Assembly (NCBI RefSeq): GCF_000576305.1
Contig: NZ_BAVZ01000009.1
Coordinates: 1 to 64,000, forward strand
Source of the DNA: Paenibacillus pini JCM 16418
Lineage (GTDB): Bacteria > Bacillota > Bacilli > Paenibacillales > Paenibacillaceae
DNA length: 64,000 nt
Direction: 5' to 3'
Shown here: positions 43,902-52,113 of the stretch, piece after piece
Position numbering within the stretch: position 1 is the stretch's first letter
Layout of the letters: each line of letters begins with the position of its first letter
Position numbers and translations under genes: made by a program
Notes under the pieces: model-generated
Told to the model about the DNA's origin: nothing
Databases searched by the model: none
What the model saw: only the letters and a program-made list of their open reading frames with translations

Positions 43902-45103
43902 CGCATCTGTTAAATGATTATTATGCAGATCTTCATATTCATATTGGGCGGACAAATGATGGGCATGCAGTGAAAATTAGTGGAAGTAAAAATTTAACCT
44001 TCGCAAATATTGCTAAAGAAGCAGCACTGCGCAAAGGTATTGGACTAATAGGTATTATTGATTGTCATTCCCCAGTCGTGCAGAAGGATATTGAAGAGTG
44101 CCTACAATCAGGTGAAATGTATGAAGTGGAAGGTGGGGGGATTGCGTATCTCGATACAACCATTCTGCTAGGAAGTGAAATTGAAATTTATGAGCAAGGA
44201 AAAGGAGCAGCCCATGTCCTAGCATTCTTTCCAAATCTTACGATCATACGTGGATTTACAGAATGGATGAGTCGGCATATGAAAAATGTCAATCTTAGTT
44301 CGCAGCGTATTTATGTGAGTGCACGTATTTTACAGGAGGAAGTGTATAGCCGGGGTGGAATCATCATTCCTGCACACGTATTTACACCTCACAAAGGTAT
44401 TTACGGTAATGTAACGCCTTGTATGGCTGATGTGTTCGATCTTAATCTAATTAGTGGGATAGAACTTGGGCTGAGTGCAGATTCTGAAATGGCCGGTTTA
44501 ATCTCAGAGCTTGATTCATATACATTTCTCACGAATTCCGATGCCCATTCTCTTGGTAAAATCGGTCGAGAGTATAATCTATTGAGGCTTGCTTCTCCTT
44601 CATTTGAAGAATTGAAGCTTGCATTGTCTAGAACAGATGGACGGGGTGTTATTGCTAACTTCGGATTAAATCCAAGACTAGGTAAATATCACCGTACCTA
44701 TTGTGTAAGTTGTAAGCAAATCATTCATGTTGATGCGCACAGTGCAGATGTATGTCCATTTTGCGGGAGTACGAAGCGGGTACAAGGAGTGTGGGATCGT
44801 ATTCTTCAAATTGCAGACCGTGATCTGTCCGTAATGCCAGAATATCGGCCACCCTATAACTACCAAATACCTTTAGAGTTTATTCCTGGACTCGGAAAGG
44901 TGAAGATGCAATCGCTTTTAGACCATTTCGGAACCGAAATGTCAATTCTTCATCGCGTATGTGAAGAGGATTTAGCCAAGGTCGTAGGGCTAGAACTGGC
45001 ACAGCACATTGTAGAGGCTCGCCAAGGAACTCTCCATCTTACTTCTGGCGGTGGGGGGACTTATGGCAAAGTTACAGCTTTAGCCAAGCTGGACAAGTCA
45101 TAG
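43898..45103 (+). CDS. Endonuclease Q (YqxK-like PHP nuclease)
   Basis: A DNA repair nuclease of the PHP superfamily; family members cut 5' of uracil, hypoxanthine and abasic sites. It has 401 residues: PHP domain with ADLHIHIGR (about 10-18), DCHSP (about 54), HVFTPHKG and NSDAHSLGKIGRE metal-binding segments, a zinc ribbon (CVSCKQ ... CPFCGS, about 270-290) and a helix-hairpin-helix C-terminus (IPGLGKVKMQSLL). The same fold order is found in Bacillus EndoQ. It is coupled to nudF, a pair of genome- and nucleotide-cleaning functions. Confidence 0.88.
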   Translation: MTHLLNDYYADLHIHIGRTNDGHAVKISGSKNLTFANIAKEAALRKGIGLIGIIDCHSPVVQKDIEECLQSGEMYEVEGGGIAYLDTTILLGSEIEIYEQGKGAAHVLAFFPNLTIIRGFTEWMSRHMKNVNLSSQRIYVSARILQEEVYSRGGIIIPAHVFTPHKGIYGNVTPCMADVFDLNLISGIELGLSADSEMAGLISELDSYTFLTNSDAHSLGKIGREYNLLRLASPSFEELKLALSRTDGRGVIANFGLNPRLGKYHRTYCVSCKQIIHVDAHSADVCPFCGSTKRVQGVWDRILQIADRDLSVMPEYRPPYNYQIPLEFIPGLGKVKMQSLLDHFGTEMSILHRVCEEDLAKVVGLELAQHIVEARQGTLHLTSGGGGTYGKVTALAKLDKS

Positions 45104-45158
45104 TTTACAGCTCGTCTTCATAAAGTAGAGGTATGTGACAGAAAAGGAGAATCTATTC

Positions 45159-45815
45159 ATGAAATCCTTCCGCCATACCTTGAAAGAACAGACGATTCTT
45201 TATATTTTTGTAGCAGTACTATTTTTGGTTGGTGTCATATTCGGTGCATTAATGGTGAATGCATTATCTTTAGAGCAGCAGCAGGATCTGGAGAGTTATT
45301 TGGGTAATTTTTTCACAACGGTGAACCAGAATCAGCTTGGCGGTGAAATGCCAGCAGCTGTTTCGTATTGGAGCATCGCAGGGCTACATCTGAAATGGGT
45401 GGGTCTCATCTGGATTTTGGGACTGTCGATTATTGGCCTTCCAGGTATTCTTGTACTCGATTTTCTAAAAGGTGTTCTTATCGGATTTACCGTGGGCTAT
45501 CTGGTCGGACAGTTTTCTTGGAAAGGTCTCTTGTTTGCTTTGGTAACGGTAGCGCCTCCTAATTTGCTTATCATTCCAGTACTGATGGTTAGCAGTGTGG
45601 CCGCTATTGCCTTCTCACTTCATTTCATTAAAAATAGAGTTACGATGCAACGTCATGTCCCTTTTATGCGTCCATTCGCATCGTATGTCGGCTTGAGTCT
45701 ATTGATGGCTGTGCTTATGTTAGGCATTTCTTCCTTCGAAACTTGGGTCACACCTGCCATGATGCGATGGGTTACACCAATGCTTCTTAACACTTCTGCG
45801 CTCTCTGGTCTATAG
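45159..45815 (+). CDS. spoIIM: Stage II sporulation protein M
   Basis: A 218-residue membrane protein with about five helices that recruits SpoIID and SpoIIP for engulfment. AAAGGAG precedes ATG 45159; a GTG at 45135 is too early. Family segments include LKWVGLIWILGLSIIGLP and VAPPNLLIIPVLM. It sits between EndoQ and fur, the same order as in B. subtilis. Confidence 0.93.
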   Translation: MKSFRHTLKEQTILYIFVAVLFLVGVIFGALMVNALSLEQQQDLESYLGNFFTTVNQNQLGGEMPAAVSYWSIAGLHLKWVGLIWILGLSIIGLPGILVLDFLKGVLIGFTVGYLVGQFSWKGLLFALVTVAPPNLLIIPVLMVSSVAAIAFSLHFIKNRVTMQRHVPFMRPFASYVGLSLLMAVLMLGISSFETWVTPAMMRWVTPMLLNTSALSGL

Positions 45816-45824
45816 CAAATTCGT

Positions 45825-45854
45825 TTGACTTTGCTGACGTAATCCCCCTATAAT
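45825..45854 (+). promoter_or_regulatory. Sigma-A promoter of fur
   Basis: TTGACT (45825-45830) and TATAAT (45849-45854), spacer 18 bp, 53 bp before fur. A strong match to the vegetative consensus. Confidence 0.75.
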
Positions 45855-45906
45855 GAGAGAAGTGATTACACTCGATGCAGTAATTTTTCCTATGGGGAGG
45901 GAGAAA

Positions 45907-46386
45907 ATGGAAGCGCGGATCGATAAAATCAAACATCAATTGCAATCCCAGGGCTATAAGCTGACACCCCAGCGGGAAGCTACCCTCAGAGTGTTACTTG
46001 AGAATGAAGAAGATCATCTGAGTGCGGAAGATGTGTTTATGCTCGTAAAAGAGAAGGCTCCAGAAATCGGTCTGGCTACCGTATACCGTACCCTGGAGTT
46101 GCTGAGTGAGCTGCATGTCGTAGAAAAGATTAATTTCGGCGATGGTGTTGCCCGTTATGATTTACGGACAGATACAGCTAAGCATCATCATCATCATTTA
46201 ATATGTGTGAGATGCGGGAGTATGGACGAAATCCGTGAGGATTGGCTGGGGCCGCTTGAGGAACGTCTGGAGCGCGAATTTAATTTTACGGTATCAGATC
46301 ACCGTTTGGACTTTCACGGGATATGTTATCGTTGTAAGGCCAAGGAAGAAGAGAACAACAAAGCTAGCAATGATAATGATAAGTAA
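45907..46386 (+). CDS. fur: Ferric uptake regulator Fur
   Basis: Iron-responsive repressor of 159 residues. The winged-helix domain (about 10-85) has LTPQREATLRVLLENE and IGLATVYRTLELL. The metal-binding dimerisation part starts with AKHHHHHLICVRCGSMDE (five consecutive His) and ends with GICYRCKAK, giving the CxxC pairs of structural zinc. Start chosen is ATG 45907 after GGGGAGGGAG. Position next to yqzK and xerD identifies it as Fur rather than Zur or PerR. Confidence 0.92.
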   Translation: MEARIDKIKHQLQSQGYKLTPQREATLRVLLENEEDHLSAEDVFMLVKEKAPEIGLATVYRTLELLSELHVVEKINFGDGVARYDLRTDTAKHHHHHLICVRCGSMDEIREDWLGPLEERLEREFNFTVSDHRLDFHGICYRCKAKEEENNKASNDNDK

Positions 46387-46432
46387 AACGATATGACTCA
46401 TTATGATTGTTAATGATAGGTCTGGGAAGATC

Positions 46433-46474
46433 AAGCTCTCACCGGCAGTAGTATAGCTGGTGAGAGCTTTTTTG
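46433..46474 (+). terminator. Terminator after fur
   Basis: A 14-bp stem AAGCTCTCACC(g)GC/GC(t)GGTGAGAGCTT followed by TTTTTT. Confidence 0.85.
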
Positions 46475-46559
46475 CCATTCAGCTTGGTTTTATGTGAACA
46501 TATCTTTGGACAAACGTTCATAAACTAGGGATAGAGATCATAAGGGGGGAGGAGCAGCG

Positions 46560-46793
46560 GTGATTATATCCTTACGAAGATGGGTGTCGTTTGTGAGATT
46601 TATGATTATTTTCGCAGCATTGACCTATATGTTCTATCATGTTTTTGATTTGTTTGGTGAGTGGGTTACTCCTGTTGACCATTACCGGATTCCAGAAGGA
46701 CATGCGGTGAAAGTATTTCAAGCGGGAGATGGTATAAAAAGTGGAGAAATGCTCGGAGACCGACTTCGGTTTTATTTTTGGTATGGAGAATAA
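46560..46793 (+). CDS. yqzK: DUF4227 (YqzK) membrane protein
   Basis: A 77-residue protein with one N-terminal membrane helix (about 10-30) and a short outer domain with HRI/PEGHAVKVF-type segments typical of DUF4227. It starts at GTG 46560 after a GGGGGGAGGAG ribosome site. The order fur-yqzK-xerD is conserved. Function unknown. Confidence 0.85.
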   Translation: MIISLRRWVSFVRFMIIFAALTYMFYHVFDLFGEWVTPVDHYRIPEGHAVKVFQAGDGIKSGEMLGDRLRFYFWYGE

Positions 46794-46926
46794 AGTCGAA
46801 GGCAGGAAGGAAATTGCTGATTGTTGTCGAATAATATATTAGAACTAACGTTCCGTATCACAAAAGTTTCTTCTACCTGAAAGCGTGACGACAGTTCTAA
46901 TTTATCTCAAAGGAGCATTTTTACCC

Positions 46927-47844
46927 ATGATGCAGCATGTACAGCCTTTCATCCGCTACATGGGTGAAGAAAAAGGCCTAACTCCCAACACCCTGGAATC
47001 CTACGAACGAGATATCATCCAATTTATGGAGTATTGCGCACAGCGAGGTATTCATAAGGTAGATCAAATAAAACGGATACACATATCAACTTATATGGGA
47101 CATCTGAAACAAAATCACTTTGCGGCTTCGACCATCACTAGAAAGATGGTATCGCTTCGTTCCTTTTTTCATTATTTGATGAAAGAATCCCATATCCAGC
47201 AGGATCCTACCATGAATCTAGAAACCCCTAAGGTTGAGAAGAAAATACCTAAAGTGTTGACAGTTGAGGAAGTAGAACGATTGCTAGAATCACCGGATTC
47301 CAGTTCTCCACAAGGAATGCGTGATAAGGCCATGCTTGAATTACTTTATGCAACTGGCATGAAGGTATCCGAGCTTATGTCTTTGAATGTTGGGGATGTC
47401 CATACGGATCTTAGGTTCTTGCGGTGTACAAGCAGTTCCGGCAAGGAACGGATTTTGCCGATCAGTCATGTTTCCGCTGATTATATGGGACAATATTTAA
47501 GCGAGATGCGTGGGAAGCTAAGTAAAGATGCTACGGAACAAGGAATGTTTCTCAATACGCATGGAACTCGTTTAACTCGGCAGGGTTTTTGGAAAATCAT
47601 AAAGAAATATGCGAAGGAATCAGGCATCGAAGGTGACATTACTCCGCATACATTACGTCATTCTTTTGCAACCCATTTGCTAGATAATGGGGCTGATTTA
47701 AGATCTGTCCAAGAAATGCTGGGACATGCAGATATTGCAACGACTCAAATGTACAGTTCGATAGCCAAAAAAACGATGAAAGATGTGTACGAGAATCATC
47801 ACCCCCGTGCAGGGAAGTCATCTGTTCATTCCACACCTAAATAA
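46927..47844 (+). CDS. xerD: Tyrosine recombinase XerD with altered active site
   Basis: XerD resolves chromosome dimers at dif with XerC. The protein has 305 residues: a SAM-like N-terminal domain (about 5-88) and a catalytic domain (about 106-290). HTLRHSFATHLL, LGHADIATTQMY and its Tyr are intact. But the first catalytic Arg (GLRVSEL in XerD) is Lys146 (GMKVSEL), and the hairpin Lys (GKGNKER in E. coli) is replaced by Ser (SSSGKER). So two of six catalytic residues differ. Start chosen is ATG 46927 after AAAGGAG. The position matches B. subtilis xerD, though deoB and pupG, which follow there, are missing. Confidence 0.9.
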   Translation: MMQHVQPFIRYMGEEKGLTPNTLESYERDIIQFMEYCAQRGIHKVDQIKRIHISTYMGHLKQNHFAASTITRKMVSLRSFFHYLMKESHIQQDPTMNLETPKVEKKIPKVLTVEEVERLLESPDSSSPQGMRDKAMLELLYATGMKVSELMSLNVGDVHTDLRFLRCTSSSGKERILPISHVSADYMGQYLSEMRGKLSKDATEQGMFLNTHGTRLTRQGFWKIIKKYAKESGIEGDITPHTLRHSFATHLLDNGADLRSVQEMLGHADIATTQMYSSIAKKTMKDVYENHHPRAGKSSVHSTPK

Positions 47845-47861
47845 ATCATGTCATACGCTAA

Positions 47862-47906
47862 GCTGCTCTTTCAGGTCAGAAATGATCTGTAGTGCGGCTT
47901 TTTTGT
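47862..47906 (+). terminator. Imperfect terminator after xerD
   Basis: AAGCTGCTCT and AGTGCGGCTT pair imperfectly around a long loop, followed by TTTTTT. Confidence 0.5.
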
Positions 47907-48031
47907 TTATTTTCAGCAAAATAATTAAGTTTTCTCTCGTGCAAAAAAATGGAATATTTTTCTGCGTTCCTGACGACAATGGATGAAAGTAACCATTTTA
48001 AACATGACCATAGGTCAGGAGGGGACTTATT

Positions 48032-49219
48032 TTGAAAAAAAAACTATTGGCAACTTGGGTTGCCGTATGTATCTTTGCTTCTATTATGCCCACAACGGGA
48101 TACGCTGAAGAGAAGCAGAAGGCTGTACAACCAGCCGCGGTGGGCCTTGCTACAAATGCTCGATCTGCTATTTTAATGGATGCGGATACGGGCACCGTCA
48201 TTTTTGAGAAGAACAGTCATGACCAACTGCCGCCAGCGAGCATAACGAAAGTTATGACGATGCTGCTCACGATGGAAGCACTAGATACGGGCAAGCTAAA
48301 GCTTACCGATCTTGTAAGGACGAGTGAATATGCAGCCTCTATGGGCGGATCGCAAATTTTTCTTGAGCCTGGCGAAGAGATGCCTGTGGATGAAATGCTG
48401 AAGGGTATTGCCATGGCTTCAGGTAATGACGCTTCGGTTGCTATGGCAGAGAAAATTGCTGGTTCAGAAGAAGCCTTCGTACAAATGATGAATGATAGAG
48501 CGAAGGAATTAGGTCTCAAAGACACTCATTTTTCAAACTGTAATGGACTGCCAACCACAAATCATTATTCTTCTGCACATGATATTGCTGTTATTAGCCG
48601 GGAATTGTTGAAGCATAATGAAATTACCAAGTATACCGGTTCCTATCAAGATTATTTACGAAAAGATTCAAAGAAGCCATTTTGGCTGGTTAACACGAAT
48701 AAGCTTGTTCGTTTCTATACTGGAGCGGATGGACTGAAAACAGGTTACACTTCGGAAGCAAAATTCTGCTTGACTGCTACAGCTAAAAAAGACGGTCTAC
48801 GTGCAATTGCAGTTGTTATGGGTGAGCCGAATACGAAGACAAGGAACGAGGAAGTTTCCAAGATGTTCGATTATTTATTCTCTCAATTCTCGTTACATAC
48901 CATTTTTAAATCGGGTGATGTGATGGGTACTGTGGACGTGAATAAAGGAAAAATGAAGAAACTAACACTTACCGCAGGACAGACTTACAGTATTTTAACA
49001 AAGAAAAATACGAAAAATCAGGACATTCGTCATGAACTCCAAATTCCGAAAGAAATTAAGGCTCCCATCGAGTCAGGGCAATATGTTGGTAAGCTAGTTG
49101 TCTATCAGGGAGATCAGAAGCTCAAGGAATTTGAACTGAAATCACCTGAGCAGGTGGGTAAAGCCGGATGGTGGATGTTGTTTAAACGGACGATGTCTAA
49201 ATTATTTCTTGTAGATTGA
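48032..49219 (+). CDS. dacF: D-alanyl-D-alanine carboxypeptidase DacF
   Basis: A penicillin-binding protein of 395 residues that trims peptidoglycan stem peptides in the forespore. The signal peptide (about 1-25) ends GYA. Active-site motifs are SITK (Ser70, Lys73), SGN (about residue 130) and KTG (about 235). A C-terminal beta-domain carries the membrane-associating amphipathic tail. It starts at TTG 48032 after AGGAGGGG. It stands immediately before the spoIIA operon, as in B. subtilis. Confidence 0.92.
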   Translation: MKKKLLATWVAVCIFASIMPTTGYAEEKQKAVQPAAVGLATNARSAILMDADTGTVIFEKNSHDQLPPASITKVMTMLLTMEALDTGKLKLTDLVRTSEYAASMGGSQIFLEPGEEMPVDEMLKGIAMASGNDASVAMAEKIAGSEEAFVQMMNDRAKELGLKDTHFSNCNGLPTTNHYSSAHDIAVISRELLKHNEITKYTGSYQDYLRKDSKKPFWLVNTNKLVRFYTGADGLKTGYTSEAKFCLTATAKKDGLRAIAVVMGEPNTKTRNEEVSKMFDYLFSQFSLHTIFKSGDVMGTVDVNKGKMKKLTLTAGQTYSILTKKNTKNQDIRHELQIPKEIKAPIESGQYVGKLVVYQGDQKLKEFELKSPEQVGKAGWWMLFKRTMSKLFLVD

Positions 49220-49248
49220 TAGCAGTTTTCTTCTAGTTTTGTCGTGAT

Positions 49249-49276
49249 GCAGGATTCTTCTTTCAGTATGTAGAAA
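49249..49276 (+). promoter_or_regulatory. Sigma-H promoter of the spoIIA operon
   Basis: GCAGGATTC (49249-49257) and GTAGAAA (49270-49276) with a 12-bp spacer match the sigma-H consensus (RnAGGAwWW, RnnGAAT) at eight of nine and six of seven. It lies 34 bp before spoIIAA. Confidence 0.65.
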
Positions 49277-49310
49277 TCCAAGTTCATGACAGGGAGGAGA
49301 GTGAGCAAAC

Positions 49311-49664
49311 GTGAATCTGCAGGTCGAAATGGAACAGCACCGCAAAACACTGATTATTCGTCTGAGTGGAGAACTCGATCATCATACTGCTGATATGGTT
49401 CGTATGAGACTGGATGAAGCGATTCAGCGTGGTCAGGTGGAACATCTGATTCTGAGTCTGAAAGGTTTGCAGTTTATGGACAGTTCTGGCCTTGGAGTCA
49501 TCCTAGGAAGATACAAGCTGATTAAGAGCAAGGGCGGCAAAATGGTAGTGTGTGAGGTTAATCCTACAGTATACCGTCTACTCGATATGTCAGGCTTGTT
49601 TAAAATTATGCAGATATACGATAACGAGGGTCACGCACTCTCGGGGCTGGAGGTTGTGTCATGA
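49311..49664 (+). CDS. spoIIAA: Anti-anti-sigma factor SpoIIAA
   Basis: A 117-residue STAS protein that frees sigma-F from SpoIIAB when unphosphorylated. The regulatory Ser58 lies in [15 protein letters not shown]. It starts at GTG 49311 after GGGAGGAG. Its end overlaps spoIIAB by four bases (ATGA). Confidence 0.96.
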   Translation: MNLQVEMEQHRKTLIIRLSGELDHHTADMVRMRLDEAIQRGQVEHLILSLKGLQFMDSSGLGVILGRYKLIKSKGGKMVVCEVNPTVYRLLDMSGLFKIMQIYDNEGHALSGLEVVS

Positions 49665-50122
49665 GTGGAGATAAGGGCAATGACCGTAATTTCATGACGC
49701 TGCAGTTCGCCGCTAAATCCGAGAATGAATCGTTCGCCCGGGTGACGGTCGCTGCATTCATATCACAGCTTGATCCGACTATGGATGAACTTAGCGACCT
49801 GAAGACGGTCATTTCGGAAGCAGTCACGAACAGTGTTATTCATGGCTATGATTGTAATTCGGAAGGAATCGTAACGATCACGGCTGAGATTATTGGTGAT
49901 ACCGTTACGTTGACTGTGGAGGATCGTGGCCATGGTATCGAAGACTTGGAGCTAGCTAAGCAACCTCTGTATACCTCCAAACCGGAGCTTGAACGTTCAG
50001 GAATGGGATTTACGATTATGGAAAATTTCATGGATGAATTCGAAGTTTCCAGTGAGCAGGGATCAGGCACATCAATCAGGATGAAGAAGAGGATTGAATC
50101 TAAGAAAGCTTTATATAATTAG
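49661..50122 (+). CDS. spoIIAB: Anti-sigma F factor and kinase SpoIIAB
   Basis: A GHKL-type protein kinase of 153 residues that binds sigma-F and phosphorylates SpoIIAA. The N box is visible as [12 protein letters not shown] (about 48-59) and the G1 box as [10 protein letters not shown] (about 87-96), with [14 protein letters not shown] as G2. It overlaps spoIIAA. sigF follows after 11 bases. Confidence 0.95.
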   Translation: MSGDKGNDRNFMTLQFAAKSENESFARVTVAAFISQLDPTMDELSDLKTVISEAVTNSVIHGYDCNSEGIVTITAEIIGDTVTLTVEDRGHGIEDLELAKQPLYTSKPELERSGMGFTIMENFMDEFEVSSEQGSGTSIRMKKRIESKKALYN

Positions 50123-50133
50123 GGGTTGGGCCT

Positions 50134-50889
50134 ATGGATGCCGATGTGAAAAAAGCTTCGCAGACTTATTTGGATGATGCTGAAGTCAAACGTCTCATCG
50201 CACTCAGCCAGAGCGGGGATATGCAGTCACGAGACCGACTCGTGAACTCAAACATCCGTCTCGTCTGGTCGGTGGTACAGCGCTTTATGAATCGCGGATA
50301 CGAGCCGGAGGATTTATTCCAGATCGGATGTATCGGACTGCTTAAATCCGTCGACAAATTCGATCTGAGCTACGACGTTAAATTTTCTACGTATGCCGTC
50401 CCTATGATTATCGGGGAAATTCAGCGTTTTTTACGAGATGACGGTACGCTGAAGGTTAGCCGCTCCTTAAAAGAAATGGCTAACAAAGTTCGAAAGAAGA
50501 AGGACGAGCTATCGAAACATCTGGACCGCCTCCCGACGATCAAAGAAGTGGCGGAAGGGCTTGGTGTAACGCCGGAGGAAGTGGTGTTTGCTCAAGAGGC
50601 GAATAAGCCGCCAACCTCTATTCATGAGACGGTTTTTGAGAATGATGGCGATCCAATCACATTGATGGATCAGATTGCAGATGAATCTCAGGATCGTTGG
50701 TTTGACAAACTCGCATTAAATGAGGCTATTGATGGCTTATCAGAGCGGGAGAAACTGATTGTTTATCTGAGATATTATCGTGATCAGACACAGTCAGAAG
50801 TCGCCGGCAGACTTGGTATTTCTCAAGTGCAAGTGTCACGACTGGAGAAGAAAATATTACAGCTAATCCGTGATCAGATTGCCCAATAA
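50134..50889 (+). CDS. sigF: Forespore sigma factor F
   Basis: The first forespore-specific sigma factor, 251 residues. Region 2 includes NSNIRLVWSVVQRFMNRGYEPEDLFQIGCIGLLKS (about 38-72), region 3 about 110-160 and region 4 SEVAGRLGISQVQVSRLEKKILQLI (about 222-246). Third gene of the spoIIA operon, followed by a strong terminator. Confidence 0.96.
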   Translation: MDADVKKASQTYLDDAEVKRLIALSQSGDMQSRDRLVNSNIRLVWSVVQRFMNRGYEPEDLFQIGCIGLLKSVDKFDLSYDVKFSTYAVPMIIGEIQRFLRDDGTLKVSRSLKEMANKVRKKKDELSKHLDRLPTIKEVAEGLGVTPEEVVFAQEANKPPTSIHETVFENDGDPITLMDQIADESQDRWFDKLALNEAIDGLSEREKLIVYLRYYRDQTQSEVAGRLGISQVQVSRLEKKILQLIRDQIAQ

Positions 50890-50932
50890 AAAGGAACCAT
50901 TCTTCTTAAAGAAGAATGGTTCCTTTTTTTGG
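50887..50932 (+). terminator. Terminator of the spoIIA operon
   Basis: A long perfect stem AAAAGGAACCATTCTTCTT/AAGAAGAATGGTTCCTTTT with a two-base loop and a T-run, starting at the sigF stop. Confidence 0.9.
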
Positions 50933-50956
50933 AGTAATTGCTTATGGGTTCTTTTC

Positions 50957-50987
50957 AGACTAAAATCCGCCTTTTGTAGTGATACTA
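50957..50987 (+). promoter_or_regulatory. Possible sigma-G promoter of the spoVA genes
   Basis: AGACTA (50957-50962) and GATACTA (50981-50987) with an 18-bp spacer resemble the sigma-G consensus (TGAATA, CATACTA). The spoVA operon is a known sigma-G target. Confidence 0.4.
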
Positions 50988-51019
50988 TCATTATCTAAAT
51001 TGCGAGAGGAGTGATCCGG

Positions 51020-51658
51020 ATGTCTCAACCTGCTCCGACAGTATATTTGCAGCTCCGGAGCCGAGTCCCGATTACGCAGGGGAGGGTCGTTACGTTAGGC
51101 CATGTCGCCCGCATCATAAGTGAACCGGAGTGGGAAGTGGCGCTTCGTAATCTGGAGCTTGTTCACCCACATAAATGGGACGGAAACCTGTTGCTAATTG
51201 ATATGATGCAAATCATTCCGAAGATTCACACTCTTATTCCCGATGCCCATATTCAACCTCTTGGACAGCAGCATGTGTTAGTCGAGGTCATTAAAAAACA
51301 GAAAAAGCCTTCTATGCTGTTATTTATTCTGGTATGGCTTCTCCTTTTTTTCGGTTCTGCACTAACGATTATGAATTTCCATGCGGATGTAAATATGCAG
51401 GAGGTACAAATTCGCACCGTGGAAATGATTACAGGACAAAGGGATGAACATCCGTATTTATTTCAGACTGCATATTCGTTTGGAATCGGGTTTGGGATGG
51501 TTATTTTCTTTAACCATTTGTTCAAGAAAAAATGGAATGAAGAGCCCACTCCGCTTGAAGTGGAAATGTATCTGTATCAAGAAAATATCGACCAGTATGT
51601 GGTGGCAGAAGAATATAAGCGGATGAAGATGAACCATCGTCCGGGAGATGATGACTGA
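51020..51658 (+). CDS. spoVAA: Stage V sporulation protein SpoVAA
   Basis: A 212-residue protein with an N-terminal soluble domain (about 1-90) and two membrane helices (about 97-115 and 148-166). Part of the SpoVA set that moves dipicolinate into the spore. Start chosen is ATG 51020 after GAGAGGAG; GTG 51011 lies inside that site. The stop overlaps spoVAB by one base. Confidence 0.92.
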   Translation: MSQPAPTVYLQLRSRVPITQGRVVTLGHVARIISEPEWEVALRNLELVHPHKWDGNLLLIDMMQIIPKIHTLIPDAHIQPLGQQHVLVEVIKKQKKPSMLLFILVWLLLFFGSALTIMNFHADVNMQEVQIRTVEMITGQRDEHPYLFQTAYSFGIGFGMVIFFNHLFKKKWNEEPTPLEVEMYLYQENIDQYVVAEEYKRMKMNHRPGDDD

Positions 51659-52080
51659 TGATCGTAATCGGATGGTCAGTACAAATACTACTTGGTATCG
51701 CTGGCGGTATTGCAGTTGGTGGTGGTGTGATTGCTCTGTTCATCGTGCTGGATTTGGTGCCAAGATTGGCACAACTTACGCATTCCTATGACAAGGTTCA
51801 CTGGTATGAAGGAGCTATGATTACAGGATCACTGTTAGGTACCGTATTTGATTTTTGGAATTGGAAAATGTCTTTGGGAACCCTCACAAGTGGAATGATC
51901 GGAATGTTTAACGGTATTTTCGTCGGTTTGCTTGCGGCTGCTTTAACAGAGGTGCTCAATGTTCTTCCTATTTTGGCTAAAAGACTACGAATGACCCATT
52001 TATTATTAGGTCTTCTCATGGCGATGGTTACTGGCAAAGTGGCGGGTTCCCTCTACGACTGGTTTGTATATCGGAAATGA
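51658..52080 (+). CDS. spoVAB: Stage V sporulation protein SpoVAB
   Basis: A 140-residue membrane protein with about four helices, of the SpoVAB family. It starts at ATG 51658, overlapping the spoVAA stop (TGATG). The sequence YEGAMITGSLLGTVFDFWNW is family-like. In B. subtilis spoVAC, AD, AEB and AEA follow it; here spoVAF follows directly. Confidence 0.92.
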   Translation: MIVIGWSVQILLGIAGGIAVGGGVIALFIVLDLVPRLAQLTHSYDKVHWYEGAMITGSLLGTVFDFWNWKMSLGTLTSGMIGMFNGIFVGLLAAALTEVLNVLPILAKRLRMTHLLLGLLMAMVTGKVAGSLYDWFVYRK

Positions 52081-52113
52081 GATTTGAAGTGAACATGCGG
52101 AGGTGTTACATCA

